A stretch of DNA of 43,744 nt from Oscillospiraceae bacterium (GCA_017483465.1 JAFUWN010000039.1:1-43744), one strand, 5' to 3'. Positions 15,773 to 24,255 are shown, counted from the first letter of the stretch. Notes: a model not told the origin generated them from the sequence alone. Numbers and translations: made by a program.

Positions 15773-18262
15773 TTACTTTGTCAGAGGCAGCTGATCATCT
15801 GTAATAAGACCAACGATTAACTTCAGGATATTCAGAGAGTCAACCGAGTCAGGTACTTCATTCATATTCAGGTCACCGTTGGCAATGCCCTGCTCTGTAA
15901 TAGAATTATCTTTGCCCATGATTGTCTTATTCATCAGGATAACATCAACGATGTCTACCTTGCCGTTGCAGTCTGCATCGCCCCAGAGCTGAGCAACTGC
16001 TTTTTCTTTATAGAATACTTCTACGGATTTGAGTGTGATGGAATCAAGTTCGGTTTCGCCCTGACCGCCGTACCAATAACCGAACTGAATATTGCCGAAT
16101 GCTTCATTCAGGTCGATACTTGCCGGAGGCATCCAGGCAATTTCAATATCGCCGGCTTCTGTATTCGTAACAACGTAATTCCATTTTGCAGTTTCATCAG
16201 CCCACTGCATCCAGTCATCACCGACAGAAGCACCAATGCCATAAACGAGCTTATCCAGATCAGTGTCAGCAGATACGGTGAATACAACTGCATGAACATC
16301 TTCATTCGGAGCAAGACCCAGATCATCAGCAAAGCTGATTTCTCCGGACATATCGCTGGCTTTGATCTTCTTGTTGATGTCTACTTTCTTGCTTGTTGTA
16401 TACTTGAAAGTCTGAGTTTCTGTGTAAGTAATTACACCGCCGACCAGATCTACAGCAGGAATTTCTGTATATTCTTCGGCATCTTCCACACCGTACCAGT
16501 ACTGGAAGGAAATAGCACCGGCGGTTTCATAAGGCTTGACTTCTTCGGGAACATCCCAGAATACACTGAAATATTTACCGAGCTGATTATCTTCAGAGCT
16601 GAGATAATAGCCATAGTGCGGAGTAACGCCGAATTCTACGCCTGCGGCTTCAAATTCTTCGATTTTATCCTGACCCATGTCGTTATACCAGTAGCCGGCG
16701 AATTCAGAAGTAGCAACACCTTTTTCAGCCTTAGCAGATTCGGTATCAGCCGGAGACTTGTTTTCTACATTCAGGCCGCCGCCGTACATGAAATTTTTCA
16801 CGCTCTGCTGGCTCTGGATTGTGGCCATGATAGACTCTACCATGATATTGCCTTTTGCTCCGACATTGCTGAGGCCGAAATCAGAATAATTAAACTTATG
16901 GCTGTTGAGCGGATCTTCGCCCTCTACGGGGTTAATATCCAGGCTTGCATAATAGTCTTCATCATAGCCCTGTGTGAGAGTGAGCGGCTTTTCAAATTCG
17001 ATCTGACGAGCCTGTGTAGCAGTCATAGTACCGGTACCGTCACCATTGTCAGTAAATTCCCAGGAACCGCTCTTGCGGTTTGTTGTCTGACCGCTCTTGT
17101 TGGAGAGGGAATGTTCATCTTCTGTGGGTTCTTCTTCGGTAACAGGCGTTGCTTCTTTATTGCTGTTGACTTCGATAGACTTGATTGTGATGGTATTGCC
17201 GTCACTGTAATAGTTTCTGAACTCGAACTCGCCGTCATACTTGCTGTTATATTCGTCTTTATATTTCAGATCAAGCTTGGAAGTGTCGATCACAATGACA
17301 ATTTCACCGTCAATGGGCTTAATGCTTGTACCGGCAACTTCTGTTTTACCGTCGGAAGTATCTACCCAGCCGGAGCCGTCCCATTCCATCCAGTAAGGAG
17401 AATCTGCAATGCCGATACCGAAACCATAGGACACATTGCCTGTATAGTCGCCTGTATCCAGTGTGATAGTAATATTCTTGATACCTTTTTCAGCGAGATC
17501 AGCTGTCAGGCCTCTGTATTTGCTGTCAGAAGACTTGGTATCATCTGTCAGTTCGGCAACCGTACCGGAAACGGGTGCAGAAGATTCTGTTTCGGTTTCG
17601 GACTCTGTTTCAGTCGCTTCTGTTGTGCCGGATTCTTCTGTTGTATCGGTATCTTCTGTAGTATCGGTAGCCTTGGTATCATCAGTATCTTTTTCAGTTT
17701 CCGTCTCAGTTTCTGTTTCACTGGCCTCTGTAGCAGCCGGGGTTTCATTGGCAACAATCTTGTCAATTGTGATAGTGCCGCCTGTACCGCTGTAGTAGTT
17801 TCTGAACTGGAATGTGCCGTCATATTTGCTGTTATAAGCATCGGCATATTTCAGGCTGAGTTCAGAAGTATCAATTGTAATTGTCACTTCTTCGCCTTTT
17901 GTGACAGGTACGGAAATGCCTTCTACTTCCACAGTACCGCCCTTGGTATCCACCCATCCTTTTCCGTCCCATTCCATCCAGTAGGGGTCAGCATCAATGC
18001 CGATGCCGAAACCATAGGAGAAATTGCCGGTATAGTCAGCAGTAATATGGAGTGTAATGCTCTTGAGGCCGCTCTTGGCAATATCAGCGGTCATACCTTC
18101 ATAGACATCTTTTACAGAGAGTGTATCCACAGCAGCAGCGGAAACGGTCAGCATGGAGCTGAAAGAAGCCACTGACGGCAGTACGGCAGATGTTGCAGAA
18201 ATGCACATTACGGCAGCAACAGCAGCAGCTTTCATCCGATTAGTCATAGTTCTTGAATTCAT
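15773..18262 (-). CDS. Secreted multi-module protein with C-terminal type I dockerin
   Basis: 829 aa. Probable signal peptide (basic start, hydrophobic 11-32, cleavage around residue 44). Residues 48-171 and 241-366 are near duplicates (shared YGFGIGI, PYWMEWDG, GWVDT, NSKYDG and F-RNYYS) and look like beta-sandwich carbohydrate-binding modules. They are joined by a Thr/Glu/Ser linker (172-240). A distinct region spans 400-612, and a third related module spans 627-752 (YGIGASVGDDWMQW, FGYWYGG). The dockerin at 760-829 has two calcium loops, GDADCNGKVDIVD and GDLNMNEVPDSVD. No catalytic module is recognised. Inference: a cellulosomal binding or linking protein on the cell surface or substrate. 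Confidence 0.9.
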   Translation of the reverse strand: MNSRTMTNRMKAAAVAAVMCISATSAVLPSVASFSSMLTVSAAAVDTLSVKDVYEGMTADIAKSGLKSITLHITADYTGNFSYGFGIGIDADPYWMEWDGKGWVDTKGGTVEVEGISVPVTKGEEVTITIDTSELSLKYADAYNSKYDGTFQFRNYYSGTGGTITIDKIVANETPAATEASETETETETEKDTDDTKATDTTEDTDTTEESGTTEATETESETETESSAPVSGTVAELTDDTKSSDSKYRGLTADLAEKGIKNITITLDTGDYTGNVSYGFGIGIADSPYWMEWDGSGWVDTSDGKTEVAGTSIKPIDGEIVIVIDTSKLDLKYKDEYNSKYDGEFEFRNYYSDGNTITIKSIEVNSNKEATPVTEEEPTEDEHSLSNKSGQTTNRKSGSWEFTDNGDGTGTMTATQARQIEFEKPLTLTQGYDEDYYASLDINPVEGEDPLNSHKFNYSDFGLSNVGAKGNIMVESIMATIQSQQSVKNFMYGGGLNVENKSPADTESAKAEKGVATSEFAGYWYNDMGQDKIEEFEAAGVEFGVTPHYGYYLSSEDNQLGKYFSVFWDVPEEVKPYETAGAISFQYWYGVEDAEEYTEIPAVDLVGGVITYTETQTFKYTTSKKVDINKKIKASDMSGEISFADDLGLAPNEDVHAVVFTVSADTDLDKLVYGIGASVGDDWMQWADETAKWNYVVTNTEAGDIEIAWMPPASIDLNEAFGNIQFGYWYGGQGETELDSITLKSVEVFYKEKAVAQLWGDADCNGKVDIVDVILMNKTIMGKDNSITEQGIANGDLNMNEVPDSVDSLNILKLIVGLITDDQLPLTK

Positions 18263-18346
18263 ACTCTTTCTTCCTTTCTGAAATAACGCACAATTTTAAT
18301 TGCAAATGAGAAGAAAAACTATCTCAATTGCCTTTCTGATAATATT

Positions 18347-18355
18347 ATTATATCA
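18347..18355 (-). promoter_or_regulatory. Extended -10 promoter of the dockerin gene
   Basis: TGATATAAT on the minus strand (TG at 18354-18355, TATAAT at 18347-18352) without a clear -35. The leader of ~80 nt ends at an AAAGGA ribosome site 9 nt before the ATG. Confidence 0.6.
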
Positions 18356-18501
18356 CAAACGATTTCGGAATTTGTGAACAATTTATGAATTTTATGAATT
18401 TTTGGAAAATTTTATGTAGAATTTTTCTTTCAGAATTCGTACATTTTGACCAAACTATGAACAAACTAAAGCTAAAATTAAGAATCCATACAAAAATATG
18501 C

Positions 18502-18531
18502 AAAAAAATTCCCTTTTTCAAGGGAATTTTT
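18502..18531 (-). terminator. Terminator of dnaX-ybaB-recR
   Basis: AAAATTCCCTT (18505-18515) pairs with AAGGGAATTTT (18520-18530) and is flanked by T-runs on both strands, 22 bp after the recR stop. Confidence 0.9.
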
Positions 18532-18552
18532 CTGATATGTTATAAAATTCAT

Positions 18553-19155
18553 TTACATAGCGTTCCGGTTTTCCAGAGCCTTATAAAGTGTGACCTCATC
18601 CGCATATTCCAGCATAGCACCGACCGGCAGACCGAAAGCCAGTCTTGTGACTTTCACGCCGAGCGGTTTCAATAACTGAGAGATATAAGCCGCTGTCGCA
18701 TCGCCTTCTACTGTAGGATTTGTCGCCATAATGACTTCTTTGATACCGCCCTGACGGACCCGCTCTATTAAAGAACGGATTTTGAGATCATCCGGCAGAA
18801 CATTTTTCAGCGGCGAGATCAGCCCGTGCAGAACATGATAGACTCCGTTATATTCTCCGGTTCTCTCGAAAGCAGCAATATCTTTCGGGGTTTCCACGAC
18901 ACAGATCAGAGATTTGTCTCTTGCGGCATCCTCACAGACAGGACAGAGAGCCTGATCTGTCAGATTTTCACAGCACTGACAGAAATGCACGGTATTCCGT
19001 GCGTTCAGGAGAGCCTGTGCAAAAGTCTGGACATCAGCCGCATCCATCGACATGACATGATAGGCAAGCCGGGCAGCGGATTTCATTCCGATACCCGGCA
19101 GTTTTGCAAACTGTTCTGTCAGTACGACGAGCGGCAGTGCATCATGATTTGCCAT
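18553..19155 (-). CDS. recR: Recombination protein RecR
   Basis: Works with RecF and RecO to load RecA on gapped DNA. 200 aa, standard. Helix-hairpin-helix at the N-terminus (KLPGIGMKSAARLAYH), four-cysteine zinc finger (CQCCENL...CPVC near 57-72), then a Toprim domain with ICVVETPKDIAAFERTG and a Walker-like C-terminal region (LKPLGVKVTRLAFGLPVG). Two bp after ybaB and last in the SRP RNA-dnaX-ybaB-recR unit. Confidence 0.97.
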   Translation of the reverse strand: MANHDALPLVVLTEQFAKLPGIGMKSAARLAYHVMSMDAADVQTFAQALLNARNTVHFCQCCENLTDQALCPVCEDAARDKSLICVVETPKDIAAFERTGEYNGVYHVLHGLISPLKNVLPDDLKIRSLIERVRQGGIKEVIMATNPTVEGDATAAYISQLLKPLGVKVTRLAFGLPVGAMLEYADEVTLYKALENRNAM

Positions 19156-19157
19156 TA

Positions 19158-19505
19158 TTAGAACAAGCCCGGCAGAGAAACACCGCCTGTGATCTTGCTC
19201 ATTTCGTCTTCGGTTGTCTGTTCGATCTGAGCAACGGCTTCATTGACTGCACTGATGATTAAATCCTGAAGCATTTCGACATCTTCGGGGTCAACCGCTT
19301 CTTTCTTGATATTCAGGCTCTTGATGGTCTTCTTACCGGTCATCACGAGTTCGACTGCACCGCCGCCGGCAGTAGCAGTAAATTCACGTGCTTCAATATC
19401 GTCCTGCAATTCAGTAATCTGATCCTGCATTTTCTGTGCCTGACGAATCATAGAATTCATGTTCTGGGCGTTATTGCCTGCGCCCTTAGGTACTCTTGCT
19501 CTCAT
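19158..19505 (-). CDS. ybaB: YbaB/EbfC nucleoid-associated protein
   Basis: Small DNA-binding dimer found between dnaX and recR in most bacteria. 115 aa. Helical N-terminus (MIRQAQKMQDQITELQDDI), central beta sheet (FTATAGGGAVELVMTGKK) and helical C-terminus (DPEDVEMLQDLIISAVNEA), the full family pattern. AAGGAG lies about 12 nt before the ATG. Position in the operon supports the call. Confidence 0.96.
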   Translation of the reverse strand: MRARVPKGAGNNAQNMNSMIRQAQKMQDQITELQDDIEAREFTATAGGGAVELVMTGKKTIKSLNIKKEAVDPEDVEMLQDLIISAVNEAVAQIEQTTEDEMSKITGGVSLPGLF

Positions 19506-19553
19506 GTTGAAATTTCTCCTTTTGATTAAAATAATTTTTTAATAAAATGCAAT

Positions 19554-21143
19554 TTATTTTGCAGCGGTTTGAATTCCGCTGTTTTTAGCTCGTTCGATCA
19601 TTTCTTCCACAGGTCTTTGCTTCACGGCTTCGCTGGAGCACCGTGCATAGATGACATAGCGTTTTCCTGTAACATGAAATATCGCTGCATGAAGCGAATT
19701 GGAATTTTCTTTCTGCCGGAACAGTGTCAGGAATAATTCAGTTTCGGCAGTAATAATCAGGACATTGGCACAATAGACTGCACTTGATCCTCCGAGTGCA
19801 CCGCACAGAGCCGGATTACGTTTTTCGCATTCTTCCAGAACTTCGTTCCACTGCGGAAACGGCTGACAGTCCTCTTTCCGGAGCGTTTTGATATTGACTT
19901 CCGGTACAGGTTCGGGAACAGGGGAAGGCTGCGGCTTTGTAAGCGGATGTTCCGAAACAGGCTGGTGCTGTTCGAGCTGAGCGATTCTCTGCATCAGGCT
20001 CTGCAATTCTGCGGAGCTGACGGAAGACTGTACACCGGAAACAGGCTGATTCTGTGCCGGTACAGCCGGATTGCAGATTCTGACAATTGTCATTTCCAGT
20101 TCTGTCCGTTTGCTGACGGCTCTGCCCATACGTTCCCGGCAGGACTGGAACAGATTCAGATTCTGCATAATGGTCTGCATATCCTGTCCGGCGGCCAGTT
20201 TCTGCAAAGCAGGGATTTCATCCTGCATACAGTGCAGGAGCGAAATATCACCGGCGGCTTTAAGGAGCATAATATCTCTCTGCATTAAAATCAGTTCTTC
20301 ACAGAGTCTTTGCAGATCTTTGGACTGTTCATGCAGAGCCGCAATGATTTCCAGAGTACCGGAAATATCTTTTTGCTGAATTTTTTCAAGAATCTGAAGT
20401 AAATATTCCCGTCCGGCAGCACCGGCGGCCTCGGCCGTCATCTGAGCGGTAATGGTTTCCCCATAAGCGGCACATCTGTCAAGCAGAGAGATGGCATCTC
20501 TCATACCGCCGTCAGAAAGTCTTGCCATGAGTTCAGCGGCAGATTTCTCAACAGAAATATGCTCCTGTTCAGCGATATACAATAATCTGGCAACCAGATC
20601 TTTCTGCTGGATTCTGCGGAAATCATAACGCTGACATCTGGAAATAATCGTTGCCGGAACTTTATGAATTTCCGTTGTTGCAAGAATAAACTTGACATAC
20701 GGCGGAGGTTCTTCCATAATTTTCAGCAGAGCGTTAAACGCACTTGTCGAAAGCATATGCACTTCATCAATGATATAAATCCGGAATCTGCATTTTTCGG
20801 GAGTATAGACAGTCGCATCACGCAGATCACGAATATCCTCGACACTGTTATTGGAAGCGGCATCGATTTCTGTCAGGTCTGACAGAATGCCCTGTTCGGC
20901 GGCTTTGCAGATACTGCATTCCAGACAGGGATTGCCGTCCGGTCTTGGATGTTCGCAGTTGACAGCTTTTGCCAGAATTCTGGCACAGGTTGTCTTGCCT
21001 GTACCCCGTGAGCCTGTAAACAGATAGGCATGAGCGGTTGTGCCGGCTTTGAGCTGATTTTGCAGAGTTTCTGTCACCTGCGGCTGAGAAAGTACATCAG
21101 CGAAGGTCATCGGCCGCCATTTTCTATATAATGCCTGATACAT
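19554..21143 (-). CDS. dnaX: DNA polymerase III subunits gamma/tau
   Basis: ATPase of the clamp loader. 529 aa from the start MYQALYRKWRP, the conserved family N-terminus; AGGGGAATTCTG precedes this ATG, and a 25-residue upstream extension is rejected. Walker A GSRGTGKTT near 44-52, zinc-binding cysteines (NCEHPRPDGNPCLECSIC), Walker B IYIIDEVHML and SRC sensor motif TIISRCQRYDF. The C-terminal part beyond about residue 360 is Gln/Pro-rich and then tau-like. Follows the SRP RNA by 41 bp. Confidence 0.97.
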   Translation of the reverse strand: MYQALYRKWRPMTFADVLSQPQVTETLQNQLKAGTTAHAYLFTGSRGTGKTTCARILAKAVNCEHPRPDGNPCLECSICKAAEQGILSDLTEIDAASNNSVEDIRDLRDATVYTPEKCRFRIYIIDEVHMLSTSAFNALLKIMEEPPPYVKFILATTEIHKVPATIISRCQRYDFRRIQQKDLVARLLYIAEQEHISVEKSAAELMARLSDGGMRDAISLLDRCAAYGETITAQMTAEAAGAAGREYLLQILEKIQQKDISGTLEIIAALHEQSKDLQRLCEELILMQRDIMLLKAAGDISLLHCMQDEIPALQKLAAGQDMQTIMQNLNLFQSCRERMGRAVSKRTELEMTIVRICNPAVPAQNQPVSGVQSSVSSAELQSLMQRIAQLEQHQPVSEHPLTKPQPSPVPEPVPEVNIKTLRKEDCQPFPQWNEVLEECEKRNPALCGALGGSSAVYCANVLIITAETELFLTLFRQKENSNSLHAAIFHVTGKRYVIYARCSSEAVKQRPVEEMIERAKNSGIQTAAK

Positions 21144-21184
21144 CAGAATTCCCCTTTCCCATGTACTCAAAAAAATTCGGAACA

Positions 21185-21290
21185 TAGGTGTGCAGGCTTG
21201 CTGCGGCACATGAGACAATCCGCTTAATGCTGCTCAGTTCCCTGCCTGACATGGTTCACGGCGAATCATTGCACAGGGCCCGCACACCTA
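21185..21290 (-). ncRNA. ffs: SRP RNA (4.5S, small bacterial type)
   Basis: About 106 nt on the minus strand. The ends pair perfectly (UAGGUGUGCGGGC with GCCUGCACACCUA). The apical domain reads GAACCAUGUCAGG, then a GGAA tetraloop region, then GAGCAGCAUUAAGCGG, the conserved Ffh-binding internal loops of bacterial SRP RNA. Immediately upstream of dnaX, the usual Firmicute location. The RNA partners Ffh (encoded elsewhere) in membrane protein targeting. Confidence 0.93.
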
Positions 21291-21332
21291 TATTCCGAAG
21301 AAAAATCCAGACTTTTCTGAACTCTGGAATTT

Positions 21333-21361
21333 ATTATAACACATTTCAGAAAAAAAAGCAA
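21333..21361 (-). promoter_or_regulatory. Promoter of SRP RNA-dnaX operon
   Basis: -35 TTGCTT (21356-21361), 17-bp spacer, -10 TATAAT (21333-21338), ~43 bp upstream of the mature RNA. A small stem (CCAGA/TCTGG) lies in the precursor leader. Confidence 0.75.
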
Positions 21362-21469
21362 GAGTCAAAACAAATTTTTCTGAGTTCCGGCCTGTTTTTG
21401 TCTGTAACGTCAAAAACAGAGTCTGATTTTTGTGCATGTATACAAAAAAATTTATTTTTCAAAAAAGGC

Positions 21470-21498
21470 TTGTAAACGGCTGAAAATTCTGGTATAAT
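21470..21498 (+). promoter_or_regulatory. Promoter facing an intergenic region with no ORF
   Basis: -35 TTGTAA (21470-21475), 17-bp spacer, -10 TATAAT (21493-21498), predicted start near G21505. No plus-strand gene follows before a 13-bp hairpin at 21623-21658, which points to a small noncoding transcript. Confidence 0.7.
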
Positions 21499-21504
21499 GG
21501 AAAT

Positions 21505-21660
21505 GGAAAATGATTTCTAACCTCTTTCTCTTATTTTTTGCTGAAAAAGGCATGGCTCCGCTGTGTCTTTTTCACTTCTTTATTTTTTCGGCATTTTTAT
21601 ATTTTTCATTTTCCATACATTCAAAAGGCATTTCTTCAGAACCGGAGAAATGCCTTTTCG
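21505..21660 (+). ncRNA. Candidate small noncoding RNA (~155 nt)
   Basis: A consensus-like promoter, a predicted G start and a terminator hairpin bracket a transcript with no reading frame. The 5' end ATGGAAAATGA (21503-21513) pairs perfectly over 11 bp with TCATTTTCCAT (21606-21616). The apical part TGAAAAAG/CTTTTTCA forms an 8-bp stem, and pyrimidine-rich unpaired strands lie between the two stems. The rod-with-internal-bubble shape recalls 6S RNA, but the core is short (~110 nt) and no 6S consensus was matched, so identity is open. An alternative pairing TGCTGAAAAA/TTTTTCGGCA competes with the apical stem. Confidence 0.5.
21623..21658. terminator. Bidirectional hairpin between candidate RNA and SCP2-like gene
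   Basis: AAAAGGCATTTCT (21623-21635) pairs perfectly with AGAAATGCCTTTT (21646-21658), 13 bp, with TTTT on both strands. It could end both the plus-strand RNA and the minus-strand gene ending at 21703. Confidence 0.75.
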
Positions 21661-21702
21661 TGTTGTTTCTTAAAATAAAATAAACTCTGAAAACGAAGAA
21701 AA

Positions 21703-22284
21703 TTACTTATCTGTTGTTTTCTTTGTTGTTTTTTTAGTAGTTTTTTTGGTTTCTGTTTTCTTTGCAGCAGTTTCAGCCTTGGGCTTTCTGCCGCCTCTTT
21801 TCTTAGCAGGAGTTTCTTCGGCTTTTACTTCTTCCGCAGCAGCCTTTACTTCTTCTGCAGCGGGAGTTTCTTCAGCAAAAGCGAGCTGACCTTCAGCAGG
21901 TTCTTCAGCCTTTACTTCTTCTTCTTTTTCAGCTTTGGCTTTTCTGCCGCCTTTTTTTGCAGCCGGAATGATGCCGCTCAGAACGAGAGTTTTATCCCAG
22001 TTGCCTTCGTGAGCAATTGTGCCTTCTGTGACAGCAGCTTCCAGAGTTTTCTTGCCCTGAGCCACAGCGAGGATTTCTGCACCGTCAGCCGTCAGCAGGA
22101 AGTCACGGTCATTGTAAGTGAACGGTTCTACGCCAAGTACGCCGTCCTTGATTTCGATATAGAATGCACCTTCGGCTTCTCCTGTTACATTCACCTGTAC
22201 AGCGATATGCTCCTCGATTTTAGAAGCATCTGCCTTGACTACCAGTGCAGTTCTAACCTTTTCTACCAGTTCATGATAAGTCAT
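21703..22284 (-). CDS. SCP2-like domain protein with lysine/alanine-rich tail
   Basis: 193 aa. Residues 1-105 resemble the SCP2 (sterol carrier) fold: amphipathic first helix, AFYIEIKDGVLGV, a DRDFLLTADGAEILAVAQGKKTLEAAVTEG helix-sheet region and a GNWDKTL motif. Residues 106-193 are a low-complexity tail alternating Glu/Ala-rich and Lys/Thr-rich blocks, with two GGRK-type basic motifs (KKGGRKAK, KKRGGRKPK) and terminal KKTTKKTT repeats, like histone-H1-type bacterial tails. Function unknown. Start at 22284 chosen from an AAAGGTG site; a longer N-terminus is rejected. Own promoter at 22369-22397. Confidence 0.8.
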   Translation of the reverse strand: MTYHELVEKVRTALVVKADASKIEEHIAVQVNVTGEAEGAFYIEIKDGVLGVEPFTYNDRDFLLTADGAEILAVAQGKKTLEAAVTEGTIAHEGNWDKTLVLSGIIPAAKKGGRKAKAEKEEEVKAEEPAEGQLAFAEETPAAEEVKAAAEEVKAEETPAKKRGGRKPKAETAAKKTETKKTTKKTTKKTTDK

Positions 22285-22368
22285 TGCCTTTTCACCTTTC
22301 TTTTCTTCATTGCAGCAAGCGGAAAACACCCACATTGACCGCAGAAATTAATATTGGCTTATGGAATT

Positions 22369-22397
22369 ATTATACAAGATATTAGTCCATTCGTCAA
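22369..22397 (-). promoter_or_regulatory. Promoter of the SCP2-like gene
   Basis: -35 TTGACG (22392-22397), 17-bp spacer, -10 TATAAT (22369-22374). Confidence 0.85.
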
Positions 22398-22574
22398 TGA
22401 AAAAACGTGATTTTCTCTATTTAGCACAACTTTTTCATGATTTCGCCGTATTTTTTCGGATAAAAATTCAAAAAAGGCCGGAATACCGGAAACGCCGGAT
22501 TTTCGTGATTCATCTTTATTTATATAGTTTTTTGTCTTTTTATACAAAGAAACGAAAAAAATGTGAAATATCTC

Positions 22575-22603
22575 TTGACTATCTCTGAAAAAAAGAGTAT
22601 AAT
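22575..22603 (+). promoter_or_regulatory. Promoter of glgA
   Basis: -35 TTGACT (22575-22580), 17-bp spacer, -10 TATAAT (22598-22603). The 353-bp gap 22285-22637 holds only this, the divergent promoter at 22369-22397 and A/T-rich sequence with a CCGG-rich patch near 22477-22498. Confidence 0.9.
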
Positions 22604-22637
22604 ATAATTATATACTAATCATCAAGGAGGGATTTCT

Positions 22638-24092
22638 TTGACAAACATTCTTTTTGCAGCCTCTGAATGTGTACCGTTCGTCAAAACGGGGGGTCTTGCC
22701 GATGTTGTCGGTGCTCTGCCGAAAAATCTGGACAAGAACCGCTTTGATGTGCGTGTGATTATTCCCTACTATACCTGCATTCCCGGCAGATACAGAAATT
22801 TCTTTCACTATCGCCACCATTTCTTTATGGACTATGCAGGCCGGCAGGAACATGTCGGTATTATGGAATATGAATATCACGGCATTAAGTATTACTATGT
22901 CGACAACGAGTACTATTTCAACGGCGAAACACCTTACAGCAATGACCTGAAATGGGACATTGAAAGATTTACATTTTTCTGCAAGGCAGTACTGGCCATG
23001 ATGCCTGTCATCGGCTTCCGGCCGGATATCATCCACTGCCACGACTGGCAAACCGGTCTGATTCCTGTGCTGCTGCACTCTACTTTTGCAACCCATCCGT
23101 TCTATCAGGGCGTGAAGAGCATTATGACGATTCATAACCTGAAATTCCAGGGCGTATGGGATATTGAAGCATTCCAGTATAACACCCAGCTGCCGGACTA
23201 CATGTTCACACCGGACAAGCTGGAATTCCACAAAGATGCCAATATGCTCAAGGGCGGTCTGGTTTATGCCGATTATATCACCACCGTGAGCGAGACTTAT
23301 GCAGAAGAAATCAAAACCCGTGAATACGGCGAAGGCCTTGACGGTCTGCTGGCTTCCAGAAAAATGGATCTGCGTGGCATTGTCAACGGCATTGATTACA
23401 GCATTTTTGATCCTAAGAACGACAAGAAGATTTTCTATAATTATGATGTCAATGACGTTCTGACAGGCAAGGCAGAAAACAAGCGTCAGCTTCAGGCAGA
23501 ACTCGGACTCGAACAGGACGGCAGAAAAATGCTCATCGGCCTGATTTCCCGTCTGACAGATCAGAAAGGCCTGAATCTTCTGAGTGATGTCTTCGAGGGC
23601 AGATTCCTGGACGACAATACACAGTTTGTTCTGATCGGCACAGGCGAACCGGGGTATGAAAACGCATTCCGGTATTTTGCCGGCCGTTATCCGGGCAATG
23701 TTTCGGCTAATATCTGCTATAATGACGAACTGGCTCATAAACTCTATGCTGCGGCAGATATGATGCTCGTTCCGTCCAGATTTGAACCCTGCGGCCTGAC
23801 ACAGCTGATTTCTCTGCGTTATGGTTCTGTTCCGCTGGTACGTGAAACAGGCGGCCTGAAAGATACGGTTCAGCCTTACAACGAATTTGAACTGACCGGT
23901 ACAGGCTTTACTTTCAAAGAATTCTGGTCAGAAGCATTCTTAGGCTCTGTGAACTATGCAAAATCCGTATTCTTCAATTATCGTGACAACTGGAACGATA
24001 TGCTCCGCCGTGGTATGCAGCAGGACTGGAGCTGGAATACTTCTGCAAAGCAGTATGAAGGCATGTATGAATGGCTTCTGGGCAAAAATTAA
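22638..24092 (+). CDS. glgA: Glycogen synthase (ADP-glucose, GT5)
   Basis: Adds glucose from ADP-glucose to glycogen. 484 aa, typical. The ADP-glucose-binding motif KTGGLADVVGALP occupies residues 16-28. HCHDWQTGL lies near 134-142, and the C-terminal GT-B half has GLISRLTDQKG and the E-x7-E region FEPCGLTQLISLRYG near 388-402. It begins with TTG, set by AAGGAGGG 6 nt upstream. No other glg genes are adjacent; it has its own promoter and terminator. Marks the switch from mainly minus- to mainly plus-strand genes. Confidence 0.96.
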   Translation: MTNILFAASECVPFVKTGGLADVVGALPKNLDKNRFDVRVIIPYYTCIPGRYRNFFHYRHHFFMDYAGRQEHVGIMEYEYHGIKYYYVDNEYYFNGETPYSNDLKWDIERFTFFCKAVLAMMPVIGFRPDIIHCHDWQTGLIPVLLHSTFATHPFYQGVKSIMTIHNLKFQGVWDIEAFQYNTQLPDYMFTPDKLEFHKDANMLKGGLVYADYITTVSETYAEEIKTREYGEGLDGLLASRKMDLRGIVNGIDYSIFDPKNDKKIFYNYDVNDVLTGKAENKRQLQAELGLEQDGRKMLIGLISRLTDQKGLNLLSDVFEGRFLDDNTQFVLIGTGEPGYENAFRYFAGRYPGNVSANICYNDELAHKLYAAADMMLVPSRFEPCGLTQLISLRYGSVPLVRETGGLKDTVQPYNEFELTGTGFTFKEFWSEAFLGSVNYAKSVFFNYRDNWNDMLRRGMQQDWSWNTSAKQYEGMYEWLLGKN

Positions 24093-24150
24093 AATCTGAC
24101 TGCTGATTCACAATTCATTGTGGATTACTTCTCTTATCACTCCTTAAAAG

Positions 24151-24194
24151 CGAAAAGGGACTGCTGTAAGTTCGGCAGTCTCTTTTCGTTTTTT
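24151..24194 (+). terminator. Terminator of glgA
   Basis: A 14-bp stem with one G-T pair (24151-24164 with 24175-24188) is followed by six T residues. A smaller hairpin lies just before it (about 24108-24126). Confidence 0.93.
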
Positions 24195-24226
24195 CTGTTG
24201 CTATTTTACAAAAATTCGGGATTGTC

Positions 24227-24255
24227 TTGACTTTTCGGCATAATCGGGGTATAAT
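24227..24255 (+). promoter_or_regulatory. Promoter of the surface-polysaccharide operon
   Basis: -35 TTGACT (24227-24232), 17-bp spacer, -10 TATAAT (24250-24255). It overlaps the upstream part of the longest reading frame, which shows that translation starts later, at GTG 24293. Confidence 0.92.

Noticed and set aside
16292-18175. 627-codon plus-strand frame opposite the dockerin gene
   Set aside because: Antisense shadow of a low-complexity, codon-biased gene. The minus strand has a signal peptide, repeats and a dockerin.
15773-18262. Scaffoldin (cohesin) or glycoside hydrolase call for the dockerin protein
   Set aside because: No cohesin pattern and no recognisable catalytic motif could be seen in the translated sequence.
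22608-23738. 376-codon minus-strand frame opposite glgA
   Set aside because: Shadow frame; glgA is a complete, well-conserved enzyme with promoter and ribosome site.
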